Positions 42,470 to 50,172 of a DNA stretch of 51,057 nucleotides are shown in pieces. A program made the position numbers and the translations under genes. The notes beneath the pieces are model-generated. The model was not told the origin of the DNA, did not search any database, and was given only the letters and a program-made list of their open reading frames with translations. The stretch covers positions 1-51,057 of the forward strand of contig JAJCXZ010000036.1 in NCBI GenBank assembly GCA_029263175.1, given 5' to 3'. Each line of letters starts with the position of its first letter. Within the stretch, counting starts at the first letter, position 1. This DNA is from Acidimicrobiales bacterium (GTDB taxonomy: Bacteria > Actinomycetota > Acidimicrobiia > Acidimicrobiales > Aldehydirespiratoraceae).

Positions 42470-42520
42470 CGAACTCGTGCAACGTCGTCCCTGTTCTCGG
42501 GACGACGTTGCACGAGTTCG
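42470..42520. repeat. Perfect 22-bp inverted repeat between the Tad unit and obg
   Basis: The arms at 42470-42491 and 42499-42520 are exact reverse complements around the 7-base loop TGTTCTC. It begins five bases after the TadG-like stop on the minus strand and ends 35 bases before the obg GTG. It can act as a terminator for the Tad unit but has no T-run. It does not share the 13-nt core of the two 37-nt palindromes. Confidence 0.82.
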
Positions 42521-42525
42521 ACGTT

Positions 42526-44298
42526 CTATTCGACCAACCGGATGGGGTCGCCGGTGAGTTCGGCGGACCATGTGGTGGTATCTGACGGCGTGCCGTTGAA
42601 GGTCAGCTCGGCGGTGACCCAACAACCGAAGGCACTGGCATCGTTGCATGTGTAGCCGACCGGCACATCGATGATGGCAGCGATCGAGTCGCCATTGCTG
42701 CCGCCGTTGGCCAACTGTGAGTTGGCGGCGTATGTCGCCGTGCAGTTCGACTCGTTGAGATCGGTGACACCGCCGCCCTCGTCGTAGAAGATGAAGTCAC
42801 AGGCCGTAAACGTGCCGAGGCCCGAGTCTGCCGGCGGCGAGAACGTCACATTGATCGACGATCCGTCGGTCAAGTCGAAGACGTCGAGTTGAAGCTGCTG
42901 GCCGGCGTATTCCGGGGTGACTCTGGCGATGTAGAAGCACGTTGGGCTGCCGGAGCACGTGGTCGGGGCGCCCGGGGGCACGTTCACGAACATGGGGAGG
43001 CGACCGTCGGCCGAGAGCGACACGCCTGTTCCGTAGGAGGGAGACGTGATTGCGCCGAATCCGCCTCGCATGGAATAGCGGTTTCGCCCCTGCGTGCTGA
43101 TGCTCGGATCCCACAGCGTGGGGTCGGAGCTGTCCGCATTGGTCCTGATCTGGATCACGTATTCGCCGACCTCAGGGCTGGAGATCGAGCAGACGTTGAC
43201 CCACTCACGGAAGTAGTCACGGAAGACAACCGAGTCGACGGCGGGCACCGAACCGGTTCCTGCCGCCCCCGATCCGTTCGGCTGGTCGCCAGTGTCATCC
43301 TGGAGATCGGCGGCGCAGTCGGTCTGGTCGGACGGCTGGTTTGCTCCCCATCGGGTCCAACAAACCACTGGGTTGTCCTCGAGGTCGAACGGAGTGTTGT
43401 CCGGCTCACGGACAATGACCGTCATCTCGAAGTTGCCAACGAGGCCATTGTCGCCCGGACACCATGCCGCGCCGCCCGGGTTGCCGGCGCCTCCTACCTC
43501 GTAGCGCTCCTCGTCGTAATCACCCAGCCCCTTGATATTGCCCGAGTACCACGCCTCGCTGCCGACATCTCCGTCGTCGAACAGGAATGACGCATCGCAA
43601 TGATCCCCGTAGTTGTGGTGAGCCACGTCGAAGACTTCGACGTTGAGCGGAGCAGCCTGGACAGCCGAGACGTTGAGGGTGAAGAAATAGCCGTCCTCGT
43701 CGAACTCATCGTTGGCGCTGCCCGTGCAGAAGATTGCGCCACCGCACACTTCGGTGTGATAACGGTCGCCTGATCGCTTGGACGTTTGCGGGCCGAAGGT
43801 TGCGAGCCACAGGTTCGGGCTCTCGCCTTCGATCGGATCATTGCCCAGGAAATGTTCGGGAGATCCCATCGGCACTGACTTCACATACTCCGATGTCGCT
43901 GCTCGGGCGATTTGCACCTCGTCGAGGAACAAGCCGGCGAAGTACATCTCGACGTCGGTGTCGGTGATGACGACCTGAAGCTGGTTGACGCCGACGTCGA
44001 TGACCTCGACCGTTATTCCGTCAACGCCGTGAACATAGCCGTTGCGCTCTGCAGCGTTGCGAGCGGCATCTTCGGCAGTATCGAAGTCGGGCTGCCAGAC
44101 AACGCCGGCGAGAGATGCCGCATCGGCCGCGCGCTGGATCGACGAGGCCTGCGAGTACCACGAGCCGACATCGACCGCGAAACCGGCGAATCCCATCAGC
44201 GGAACCAGGAGCAGCGATGTCAGGATGACGGCATAGCCACCCTCGGACTTGGCGCGCACGCGAGCGAGCATCGAACGAATCGGACGAATTGGGTTCAT
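42526..44298 (-). CDS. TadG-like pilus-assembly/secreted protein with long C-terminal domain
   Basis: The 590-residue product opens with a Tad-type N-terminus: a short basic head and the hydrophobic segment GGYAVILTSLLLVPLMGFAGFAVDVGSWY (about 20-48), as in TadE/TadG proteins. The following 500 residues are acidic, Asp/Gly/Ser-rich and contain more than ten Cys, compatible with a disulfide-bonded extracytoplasmic domain. No VWA MIDAS motif (DxSGS) is visible. The ATG at 44296-44298 overlaps the preceding gene by ATGA. Third gene of the pseudopilin cassette. Confidence 0.8.
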   Translation of the reverse strand: MNPIRPIRSMLARVRAKSEGGYAVILTSLLLVPLMGFAGFAVDVGSWYSQASSIQRAADAASLAGVVWQPDFDTAEDAARNAAERNGYVHGVDGITVEVIDVGVNQLQVVITDTDVEMYFAGLFLDEVQIARAATSEYVKSVPMGSPEHFLGNDPIEGESPNLWLATFGPQTSKRSGDRYHTEVCGGAIFCTGSANDEFDEDGYFFTLNVSAVQAAPLNVEVFDVAHHNYGDHCDASFLFDDGDVGSEAWYSGNIKGLGDYDEERYEVGGAGNPGGAAWCPGDNGLVGNFEMTVIVREPDNTPFDLEDNPVVCWTRWGANQPSDQTDCAADLQDDTGDQPNGSGAAGTGSVPAVDSVVFRDYFREWVNVCSISSPEVGEYVIQIRTNADSSDPTLWDPSISTQGRNRYSMRGGFGAITSPSYGTGVSLSADGRLPMFVNVPPGAPTTCSGSPTCFYIARVTPEYAGQQLQLDVFDLTDGSSINVTFSPPADSGLGTFTACDFIFYDEGGGVTDLNESNCTATYAANSQLANGGSNGDSIAAIIDVPVGYTCNDASAFGCWVTAELTFNGTPSDTTTWSAELTGDPIRLVE

Positions 44299-44942
44299 GA
44301 GCTCGGCTCCACGGTCATCACGGTGTAGTCCGTAATCGTCACACCGTCGCCGGGGAAGATCCCGGTCGTGTATTCGCGATTGATCCGCACCCACACGCCC
44401 ACGTCGGTCACCCCCGTGGCTTGGTCAGTTTCTCGATCTTGCTGCGGACAGAAGTTCACACTCATGCCGCCAAAACAGTTCGCGTTGTCAGGAAACTCCG
44501 TGCACGCGACAGAGCAGTCCAGCGCCGCGACGGTGACGAGATCAGCCGCGGAGAAGTAGTTGCACTCGTTGTTGGAGCTCTGCGGGTCGCCGCTGACATC
44601 GAAGCAGGACGAGTGCGGAGCGCCGTCAGCGGCGTCGGCGTGATAGATCAGCACACCCTCGATCGTGATCCCGTCGACACTGGCCAGAGCCGCATCGAGA
44701 GACAGCAGGGCTTCGTAGTCGGACAGGTAGGAGTCACCCAAATTGGACGCGACACGGGCGCTCGCACGGGTTGCGCTGGTGACCGTGAGATCATCACGCC
44801 AGAGCAGGCCATACTCCATGATCCCGGCAACGAGCAGTGCCAACAGGGGCGCCACGATGGCCATCTCAACGATGGCGAGGCCGCGGTCATTGCCGCGGAG
44901 GTATTCGAATCGACGTTCGAGGCGGCGGCGAAGTGTGATCAT
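44295..44942 (-). CDS. TadE-like pseudopilin, second of cassette
   Basis: The 215-residue product has a charged head, then GLAIVEMAIVAPLLALLVAGIMEYGLLWRD (about 21-50), the TadE hydrophobic core with Glu at the +5-like position. The remaining domain is extracytoplasmic and carries several Cys, including SSCFDVSGD and LDCSVACTE. TadE-type minor pilins join Flp pilus fibres. Overlaps both neighbours by ATGA. Confidence 0.85.
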   Translation of the reverse strand: MITLRRRLERRFEYLRGNDRGLAIVEMAIVAPLLALLVAGIMEYGLLWRDDLTVTSATRASARVASNLGDSYLSDYEALLSLDAALASVDGITIEGVLIYHADAADGAPHSSCFDVSGDPQSSNNECNYFSAADLVTVAALDCSVACTEFPDNANCFGGMSVNFCPQQDRETDQATGVTDVGVWVRINREYTTGIFPGDGVTITDYTVMTVEPSS

Positions 44943-45538
44943 GATGCGTCCTGTGGTTCGACCTTGAGCACGATGTGGTCGTCGAATTCGACGGTGTCGC
45001 CGAACAGACCGGTGATGTAGTCATGGGTGATCTGGACATACACGCCGACGAAGTCCAGGCCACTCCCGGCGATGACCTCGCGGTCGATCGGACACCAGAA
45101 CCGATCGGGCGAGTTGAACAGGTCTCCCGAGGCGATCTCCTGACACCCGAACTGATACTCGGGAGTGCTGAGATCGGCCGAGTCGTAGACGTTGCAGCTG
45201 CCGGTCACGGGCGTGCCGTTCTTGCAGCTGGTGGGCACGGTGTCGGTCGGCCCGGCGGCCTCCCAGATGACGATCCGTTCAATGACGCCGTCTGGTAGCG
45301 CCGCCGACGCGCGCTGGATGGCGCGGAGCATGCGGTAGTCGGCGTCGGCTGCATCGGCAGCGACGCTGGCCTCGCGAGCGCCGTCACGAGCGGAGTTGGC
45401 GACGGCCAGATAGTCACGGAAGGCGAAGCCGAATTCGAAGATGCCGAACACGAACAGCATCAGCAGGGGCGTGATGATTGCCGACTCGACGATCACTGCT
45501 CCACTGTCGCCTCGCATGCGACGCTGACGTTCCACCAT
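44939..45538 (-). CDS. TadE-like pseudopilin, first of cassette
   Basis: The 199-residue product has the same layout as its neighbour: basic head, then SGAVIVESAIITPLLMLFVFGIFEFGFAFRD (about 12-43), followed by an outer domain with Cys pairs in TSCKNGTPVTGSCN and FGCQEIAS. The two TadE-like proteins align in their first 60 residues and appear to be duplicates. ATG 45538 is preferred over the TTG three bases upstream; GAGGAACTTG lies just before it. It heads the cassette; no TadA/B/C or prepilin peptidase is in the window. Confidence 0.85.
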   Translation of the reverse strand: MVERQRRMRGDSGAVIVESAIITPLLMLFVFGIFEFGFAFRDYLAVANSARDGAREASVAADAADADYRMLRAIQRASAALPDGVIERIVIWEAAGPTDTVPTSCKNGTPVTGSCNVYDSADLSTPEYQFGCQEIASGDLFNSPDRFWCPIDREVIAGSGLDFVGVYVQITHDYITGLFGDTVEFDDHIVLKVEPQDAS

Positions 45539-45713
45539 CAAGTTCCTCTATCCCACCAAAGATCGATCCTGTTTCTCTGTCGGCATCTCACGCGCCGTAG
45601 TTGAGCGAGGAATCCCAAAAAGCTGAAGGTGAGGCACTGAACGGGCCGGGTCGAAATCCCCTGGTCAGACTGGGTCATACGCCTTACGTGGCCGGAGATC
45701 TAGGATCGCTGCG
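45539..45713. promoter_or_regulatory. Divergent control region, Tad cassette and dGTPase
   Basis: These 175 bp separate the divergent Tad cassette and the dGTPase gene and must carry both promoters. AGGATC before the dgt ATG serves as ribosome binding site, and GAGGAAC (minus strand) serves the TadE gene. No palindrome or confident promoter hexamers were found. Confidence 0.35.
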
Positions 45714-46841
45714 ATGCGGGCAACCGAAGACCTCACCGAACGCGAGATCGAGTGGGGCACCACGATGCGTGGCCACGCTGTCGACGGTGTTGAGCTCGCT
45801 CACGCCAACACCTTCGTCGGAGTCGATACCGGCCCAGCGCTCGAGCGAGCCGTTCGCGAACAACTCGAAGACGAGACGATGCGGCTGGGCGCCACACGGA
45901 GCCATGGCTCCGGGGCGCGCGCGGTGGAGGAAGCCCCCGATCGCACCCGCACCTGCTTCGAGCGAGACCGGGACCGCATCCTCCATGCCACCGCATTTCG
46001 CCGTCTTGCTGGGAAAACGCAGGTCTTCGTGTTCCCCGATGATCACCAACGAACACGACTCACCCACGCACTCGAGGTGGCTCAGGTCGCCCGCTCCGTA
46101 AGCCGCGCTCTCGGCCTCAATGTTCCGCTCACCGAAGCGATCGCGCTTGGCCACGACTGTGGGCACGGGCCCGGCGGGCATTCGTCGGAGGACGCTCTGT
46201 CACCATTCCTCGATGGGGGGTTCGATCACGCTGTCTGGGGCGCCGATGTCACGCTCAAGCCGCTGAACCTGTGTAGCGAGACGCTCGACGGCATCCGGAA
46301 TCACTCATGGTCCCGGCCCGCACCTGGTACTCCGGAAGCCGAGGTCGTGAGCTGGGCGGATCGAGTCGCCTACGTCTGTCACGACTTCGAAGACGCCGCC
46401 AACTCCGGTGTGGTCCGCGGGGATGAGCTTCCCGTCGAGGTGCTCGATTTCTGCGGTTCAAGCCGTCGGACCCAACTCGCCGGTTTCATCGGATCGATGC
46501 TCGAGGCCACCGAACGAACGGGCCGCATCGGCATGTCGTCGGACGGCGCGGCATCCTTGGCCGCGTTCCGGTCGTTCAACTATCAGCAGATCTACCTCCG
46601 ACCGGAATCTCGAGAACAGGCGCGCCGAGTTGTGTCTGTGCTACAGGCCCTGGTCGAGCATCTCACCGCCGATCCGTCGAGGCTCCCCCAGCGTCTCATC
46701 GAGGACGACAGTGAAGCGGGCGTCCGTCACGCCGCAGTGGCATGGGTCGCAGGCATGACCGATCGCTACGCCATGCACGCCGCGCAGGAGTGGCTCGGCT
46801 TCACGGCCGCCGCACTCCCTCGCGGAATCGACGTCTACTGA
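45714..46841 (+). CDS. dgt: dGTPase-like HD-domain triphosphohydrolase
   Basis: This family removes triphosphate from deoxyguanosine triphosphate and related dNTPs, controlling nucleotide pools. The 375-residue product has the RDRILHATAFRRLAGKTQVF segment (86-105), then HD-domain metal ligands His118, His147-Asp148 (GHDCGHGPGGH) and Asp216 (SWADRVAY). All are intact. A 75-residue N-terminal extension precedes the family core and has no recognised motif. In actinobacteria dgt commonly lies close to dnaG, which is not present here. A terminator follows. Confidence 0.92.
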   Translation: MRATEDLTEREIEWGTTMRGHAVDGVELAHANTFVGVDTGPALERAVREQLEDETMRLGATRSHGSGARAVEEAPDRTRTCFERDRDRILHATAFRRLAGKTQVFVFPDDHQRTRLTHALEVAQVARSVSRALGLNVPLTEAIALGHDCGHGPGGHSSEDALSPFLDGGFDHAVWGADVTLKPLNLCSETLDGIRNHSWSRPAPGTPEAEVVSWADRVAYVCHDFEDAANSGVVRGDELPVEVLDFCGSSRRTQLAGFIGSMLEATERTGRIGMSSDGAASLAAFRSFNYQQIYLRPESREQARRVVSVLQALVEHLTADPSRLPQRLIEDDSEAGVRHAAVAWVAGMTDRYAMHAAQEWLGFTAAALPRGIDVY

Positions 46842-46856
46842 AGGAACGCAGAACGA

Positions 46857-46884
46857 CGAACACCCCGCCGAAGCGGGGTGTTCG
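46857..46884. terminator. Bidirectional hairpin between dgt and rpmA
   Basis: A perfect 12-bp stem (46857-46868 with 46873-46884) with CGAA loop lies in the 80-bp gap between convergent dgt and rpmA. A stable tetraloop and its central position suggest it terminates both transcripts, although no T-run is present. Confidence 0.75.
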
Positions 46885-46921
46885 ATCAGGCTTGAATCGA
46901 CCGGATGATCGACTGTGTCTC

Positions 46922-47173
46922 CTAGTTGGGGAGTACGTCGACCAGCTTGCGGCCCCTACGGCTGCCGAACTTGACGGTGCCGTCGGCGGTGGCGAACAGG
47001 GTGTCGTCGCCGCCCTTCATGACGTTTTCACCGGGGTGAATCTTGGTGCCACGCTGGCGGATGATGATGCCGCCGGCGTTGATCGCCGCGCCGTCATACA
47101 CCTTCACGCCGAGGCGCTGAGCGTTGGAATCGCGGCCATTACGAGTTGAGCCGCCGCCTTTGGTCTTTGACAT
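46922..47173 (-). CDS. rpmA: 50S ribosomal protein L27
   Basis: L27 lies near the peptidyl-transferase centre. The 83-residue product matches the family size and sequence: [39 protein letters not shown] and [14 protein letters not shown]. It lies six bases after rplU and ends this ribosomal unit. Confidence 0.98.
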   Translation of the reverse strand: MSKTKGGGSTRNGRDSNAQRLGVKVYDGAAINAGGIIIRQRGTKIHPGENVMKGGDDTLFATADGTVKFGSRRGRKLVDVLPN

Positions 47174-47179
47174 TGAGGA

Positions 47180-47488
47180 TCAGCCCTTCTTGATCTTGGT
47201 GATCTCGATGCGGGCCAAAGTCTGACGATGACCCCACCGCTTGCGATTATTGGACTTGTTCTTGTAGACGAACCCGTTGATCTTCGGGCCCTTCGTTTCC
47301 TCGACGACCCGAGCGGTGACGCTAGCTTTTGCAAGCTGATCAGGGGTGGCGAGGACGGTGTCGCCGTCGACAACGAGCAACGCGGGGAGAGAGATTTCGC
47401 TGCCGGGTTCACCGACGCGCTCAACCTCGAGGGTCTGGCCCTCTTCCACGCGATACTGCTTGCCGCCGGTCTTCACTACTGCGTACAT
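47180..47488 (-). CDS. rplU: 50S ribosomal protein L21
   Basis: L21 binds 23S rRNA. The 102-residue product starts MYAVVKTGGKQYRVEEGQ and contains KGPKINGFVYKNKSNNRKRWGHRQ, both typical. AGAGGG precedes the ATG. It leads rplU-rpmA, 74 bp after the RNase E/G stop; the intervening palindrome (copy B) may limit read-through from that gene. Confidence 0.98.
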   Translation of the reverse strand: MYAVVKTGGKQYRVEEGQTLEVERVGEPGSEISLPALLVVDGDTVLATPDQLAKASVTARVVEETKGPKINGFVYKNKSNNRKRWGHRQTLARIEITKIKKG

Positions 47489-47529
47489 AGCCCTCTACTT
47501 TAGCGTCGTAACCAAGGTTTGCGGCCTAG

Positions 47530-47566
47530 ATGAGTCACGCTGGGGTCTGTCCCCGGCGTGACTTAG
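47530..47566. repeat. 37-nt palindromic repeat, copy B
   Basis: On the minus strand this reads CTAAGTCACGCC, then the core GGGGACAGACCCC, then AGCGTGACTCAT. It has the same length and core as copy A (27472-27508), and the arms agree in pattern but not in all bases. The inner arms pair over 13 positions with one G-T wobble. The element overlaps the RNase E/G stop codon: the TAA (47563-47565) is inside its left end. Confidence 0.78.
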
Positions 47567-49383
47567 TTGAGGAGGCCGTCGATGATGCGGTGACCGCGGC
47601 CCTCGCATGTGGGGCAGGGCTCGGAGACGGACTCGAGGAGGCCTTCGCCGATTCGCTTGCGGGTCATCTCGACCAGGCCGAGATCCGAGATGTCGAACAC
47701 CTGGGTCCGGGTCTTGTCCCGAGCCAACGATGATCGGAAGGTCTTGATGACGTCGTCTCGGTTCCTGGCAATCTCCATGTCGACGAAGTCGATCACGATG
47801 ATGCCGCCGATGTCGCGTAGCCGAAGCTGATGCGCCACTTCTTCGGCGGCTTCGAGATTGTTGCGGTAGACGGTCTCTTCGAGCGACGACTTGCCGACAT
47901 TCTTGCCGGTGTTGACGTCGATCACCGTGAGCGCCTCGGTGTGCTCGATGATCAGCGAGCCGCCAGACGCCAACCAGACCTTGCGGTCGAGCGCCTTGCG
48001 GAGCTGCTCGTCGATGTGCTGGCGCTCGAACAGCGGGAGACCCTCAGCCTCTTCGTCGTAGAATTCGATCCGCTCGGCCAGCGCCGGGGTGATCGATTCG
48101 ACGTAGGAACGGATCTCTTCGAACAGCTCACGATCATCGATGATCACGCCGCGAAAGTCCTTGGTGAACTCCTCACGGATGATGCGGACAGCGGCCTCGG
48201 GCTCGCGGTAGAGCAGGGCGGGCGCTTTGGTCTTCTTGGCAAGCTTCTCGATGTCGTCCCACTGAGCGAGCAGACGGGCGACGTCGCGCTGGATTTCCTC
48301 AGCGGTGACGTTCTCGGCTGCCGTGCGCACGATCACGCCGTGGTGTTTGGGCTTGGCCTTGTCGAGGATGTTGCGAAGCCGCTTGCGTTCTCCGTCGGGC
48401 AGACGCTTGGAGATTCCGTACGTGCTGCTGTTGGGCACGAGCACCACAAAGCGTCCGGGGAGGGAGACTTCCTGGGTCAGGCGAGCGCCCTTGTGAGCGA
48501 TCGGGTTCTTGGTGACCTGACAAAGGATCGACTGCTTGGCCTTCAGGATGTCTTCGATCCGCGGCTGTTCGTGCCGCTTGCCCTCGATCTCGTCAGCGTC
48601 GTATTGCACGTCGCCGCGGTAGAGCACAGCATTCTTCGGCGTGGCGATGTCGACGAACGCCGCTTCCATGCCGGGCAGCACGTTCTGCACACGCCCGAGA
48701 TAGATGTTGCCGTGGATCTGGCTGACGTCGTCCGCGGGGCGCGAGACCTGGTGCTCAACGAGCTTTCGGCCCTCCAGCGAGGCGATCTGGGTGGCGTGCT
48801 CACCGACGTGAACACACATCAGGTAGCGCCCGACTGCCTTCCCCTTGCGGGTGCGGCCGCGCCGACGTTTCAGCGTGTTCTCGTCGAGTTCGACAGCATC
48901 GTCGTTCGTGATTGCTTCGACCGGGGTCGGGGCTTGGCGGCCGCCGCCTTGGTTGCGGTTCTGGCCCTGGTTGCGATTGCCACCACCCTGACCCTGCTTG
49001 TTGTTGCTCTGGCCACCCTGGTTCTGGCTACCACCCTGGTTCTGCTGGCCACCTTGACCGCCACGGCCACGACCACGACCGCCACGACGTCGACGTCGCT
49101 TCTTGGCGCCGTCACCGCCTTCCCCGCCCTGGTTCTGCTGGCCGCCCTGATTCGGTCGGCCACCTCGGTTCTGGCCGCCGCTGGTCCCGTCGTCAGGAGC
49201 GGGTCGACTATCGCCGATCTTTGGGGCGGGACGGGAGTCGCCGACCCTCGGGATGTCTTGCGCTCCCGAGCCGGTGGCGCTGCCCTGCTTGTGTTGTTTC
49301 GGTTGTGAGTTCTCGGGCTGGTTGGGCTGCTCAGAGCCGCCCGGGCGGTCCGAGGGAGTGGATGGGGCCTGTTCGTCGGCCAT
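47563..49383 (-). CDS. rne: Rne/Rng-family ribonuclease (RNase E/G) with disordered N-terminal region
   Basis: RNase E/G cleaves single-stranded RNA in mRNA decay and rRNA processing. The 606-residue product has a long N-terminal tail (1-180) rich in Gly, Gln, Asn, Pro and Arg, with a GDSRPAP repeat (48-54, 57-63) and a KKRRRRRGGRGRGRGG stretch (94-109). The catalytic part starts near 185: S1-like segment IYLGRVQNVLPGMEAAFVDI (227-246), metal-ligand Asp489 in VIDVNTG, Asp532 in VIDFVD, and Zn-link CPTC at 590-593. The TAA stop lies in repeat copy B. Genes for the radical-SAM pair are just upstream. Confidence 0.95.
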   Translation of the reverse strand: MADEQAPSTPSDRPGGSEQPNQPENSQPKQHKQGSATGSGAQDIPRVGDSRPAPKIGDSRPAPDDGTSGGQNRGGRPNQGGQQNQGGEGGDGAKKRRRRRGGRGRGRGGQGGQQNQGGSQNQGGQSNNKQGQGGGNRNQGQNRNQGGGRQAPTPVEAITNDDAVELDENTLKRRRGRTRKGKAVGRYLMCVHVGEHATQIASLEGRKLVEHQVSRPADDVSQIHGNIYLGRVQNVLPGMEAAFVDIATPKNAVLYRGDVQYDADEIEGKRHEQPRIEDILKAKQSILCQVTKNPIAHKGARLTQEVSLPGRFVVLVPNSSTYGISKRLPDGERKRLRNILDKAKPKHHGVIVRTAAENVTAEEIQRDVARLLAQWDDIEKLAKKTKAPALLYREPEAAVRIIREEFTKDFRGVIIDDRELFEEIRSYVESITPALAERIEFYDEEAEGLPLFERQHIDEQLRKALDRKVWLASGGSLIIEHTEALTVIDVNTGKNVGKSSLEETVYRNNLEAAEEVAHQLRLRDIGGIIVIDFVDMEIARNRDDVIKTFRSSLARDKTRTQVFDISDLGLVEMTRKRIGEGLLESVSEPCPTCEGRGHRIIDGLLN

Positions 49384-49422
49384 GGTTGGTGTCTTTCCGA
49401 TTGGGCAACCGGTGGTGAACGA

Positions 49423-50172
49423 TCATGTCGCTCCCACGGTTGCGGACGCGGCCGCGTTGACCCTCATTGGGTCGGTGCGCTGGCCATCGTCGGTGGTAAT
49501 CCATTGGTGAAGTCGGTGGACCCGAAGTTCGGTGAGTGGAGGATCGAGCGCCGCCAGGAGCTCAGAGACCCGGACCGCACGCGGTTGGGTGCCAAGCTCG
49601 GCAATCAGTGTCAATCCTGGGGTCGCAGTTGACCCCGATTCGTTGGGTCTACCTTCTTCTGTCGGCGATTGCACGTCGAGCCTGAGGACGAGAGGTCGGA
49701 GGTCGTCGGTGACCTGCTTCCCCTTCCGCTCTCGGGTCACGACGATCTCATCGGCCCCAAGCGCGCCGGCAACGGCGCGCTCGACAAGCGGGAGATCGTC
49801 TTCGGCGACATCAATACGCCAGGTACAACTGGTGACTGCTTGCTGCAATGACGGCATCCGCTTGTCGGCAACGACAGCTGCGGTTGCGGTCATCCCCACA
49901 GGCAATTGGGCACTCAGAAGGTCAGGGAGGGCATCGAGATCCAGATCCTGGACCCGGTCAGGGTCGAGGTCGAGGTCGATGTACTCCACATCCGACTCGT
50001 GGCCGGTGGAGAGGGCCAGACCGAACGAGAGCTTGGGGCGAGGGTTGAAGCCCTCGCTGTACGCCACCGGGAGTTCGGCCCGCCGCAGCGCTCGTTCCCA
50101 GATCCGCGCCACATCGCGATGCGAGGTGAACCGAACCTTGCCGAGCTTGCTGAACTGGATCCGAATTCTCAT
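49423..50172 (-). CDS. DUF2344/TIGR03936-type radical-SAM-linked protein
   Basis: The 249-residue product matches the family of proteins encoded next to the large TIGR03960 radical-SAM protein. The N-terminal FSKLGKVRFTSHRDVARIWERALRRAELPVAYSEGFNPRPKLSFG (about 7-51) is its hallmark. Function unknown. In many actinobacteria it sits between the radical-SAM gene and RNase E/G, exactly as here, which suggests a role linked to RNA or ribosome maturation. The ATG overlaps the upstream stop by ATGA. Confidence 0.92.
   Translation of the reverse strand: MRIRIQFSKLGKVRFTSHRDVARIWERALRRAELPVAYSEGFNPRPKLSFGLALSTGHESDVEYIDLDLDPDRVQDLDLDALPDLLSAQLPVGMTATAAVVADKRMPSLQQAVTSCTWRIDVAEDDLPLVERAVAGALGADEIVVTRERKGKQVTDDLRPLVLRLDVQSPTEEGRPNESGSTATPGLTLIAELGTQPRAVRVSELLAALDPPLTELRVHRLHQWITTDDGQRTDPMRVNAAASATVGAT

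Noticed and set aside
45601-46101. TTG-initiated plus-strand frame of 166 codons
   Set aside because: Overlaps the dGTPase gene in another frame and has no recognisable content.
47489-47529. Possible L21 leader (autoregulatory RNA) before rplU
   Set aside because: Only about 40 bases separate repeat B from the start and no L21-leader fold could be recognised by eye.
48930-49170. Short tandem-like DNA repeats (GGCCACC / CTGGTTCTGG units) resembling a CRISPR or VNTR
   Set aside because: Units are irregular, have no spacers, and encode the in-frame Gln-Gly-Asn tail of RNase E/G.
47830-49308. Plus-strand open frame of 492 codons
   Set aside because: Antisense to the RNase E/G gene; the Leu/Ala/Thr-rich end only mirrors the Gly/Gln repeats of the real gene.
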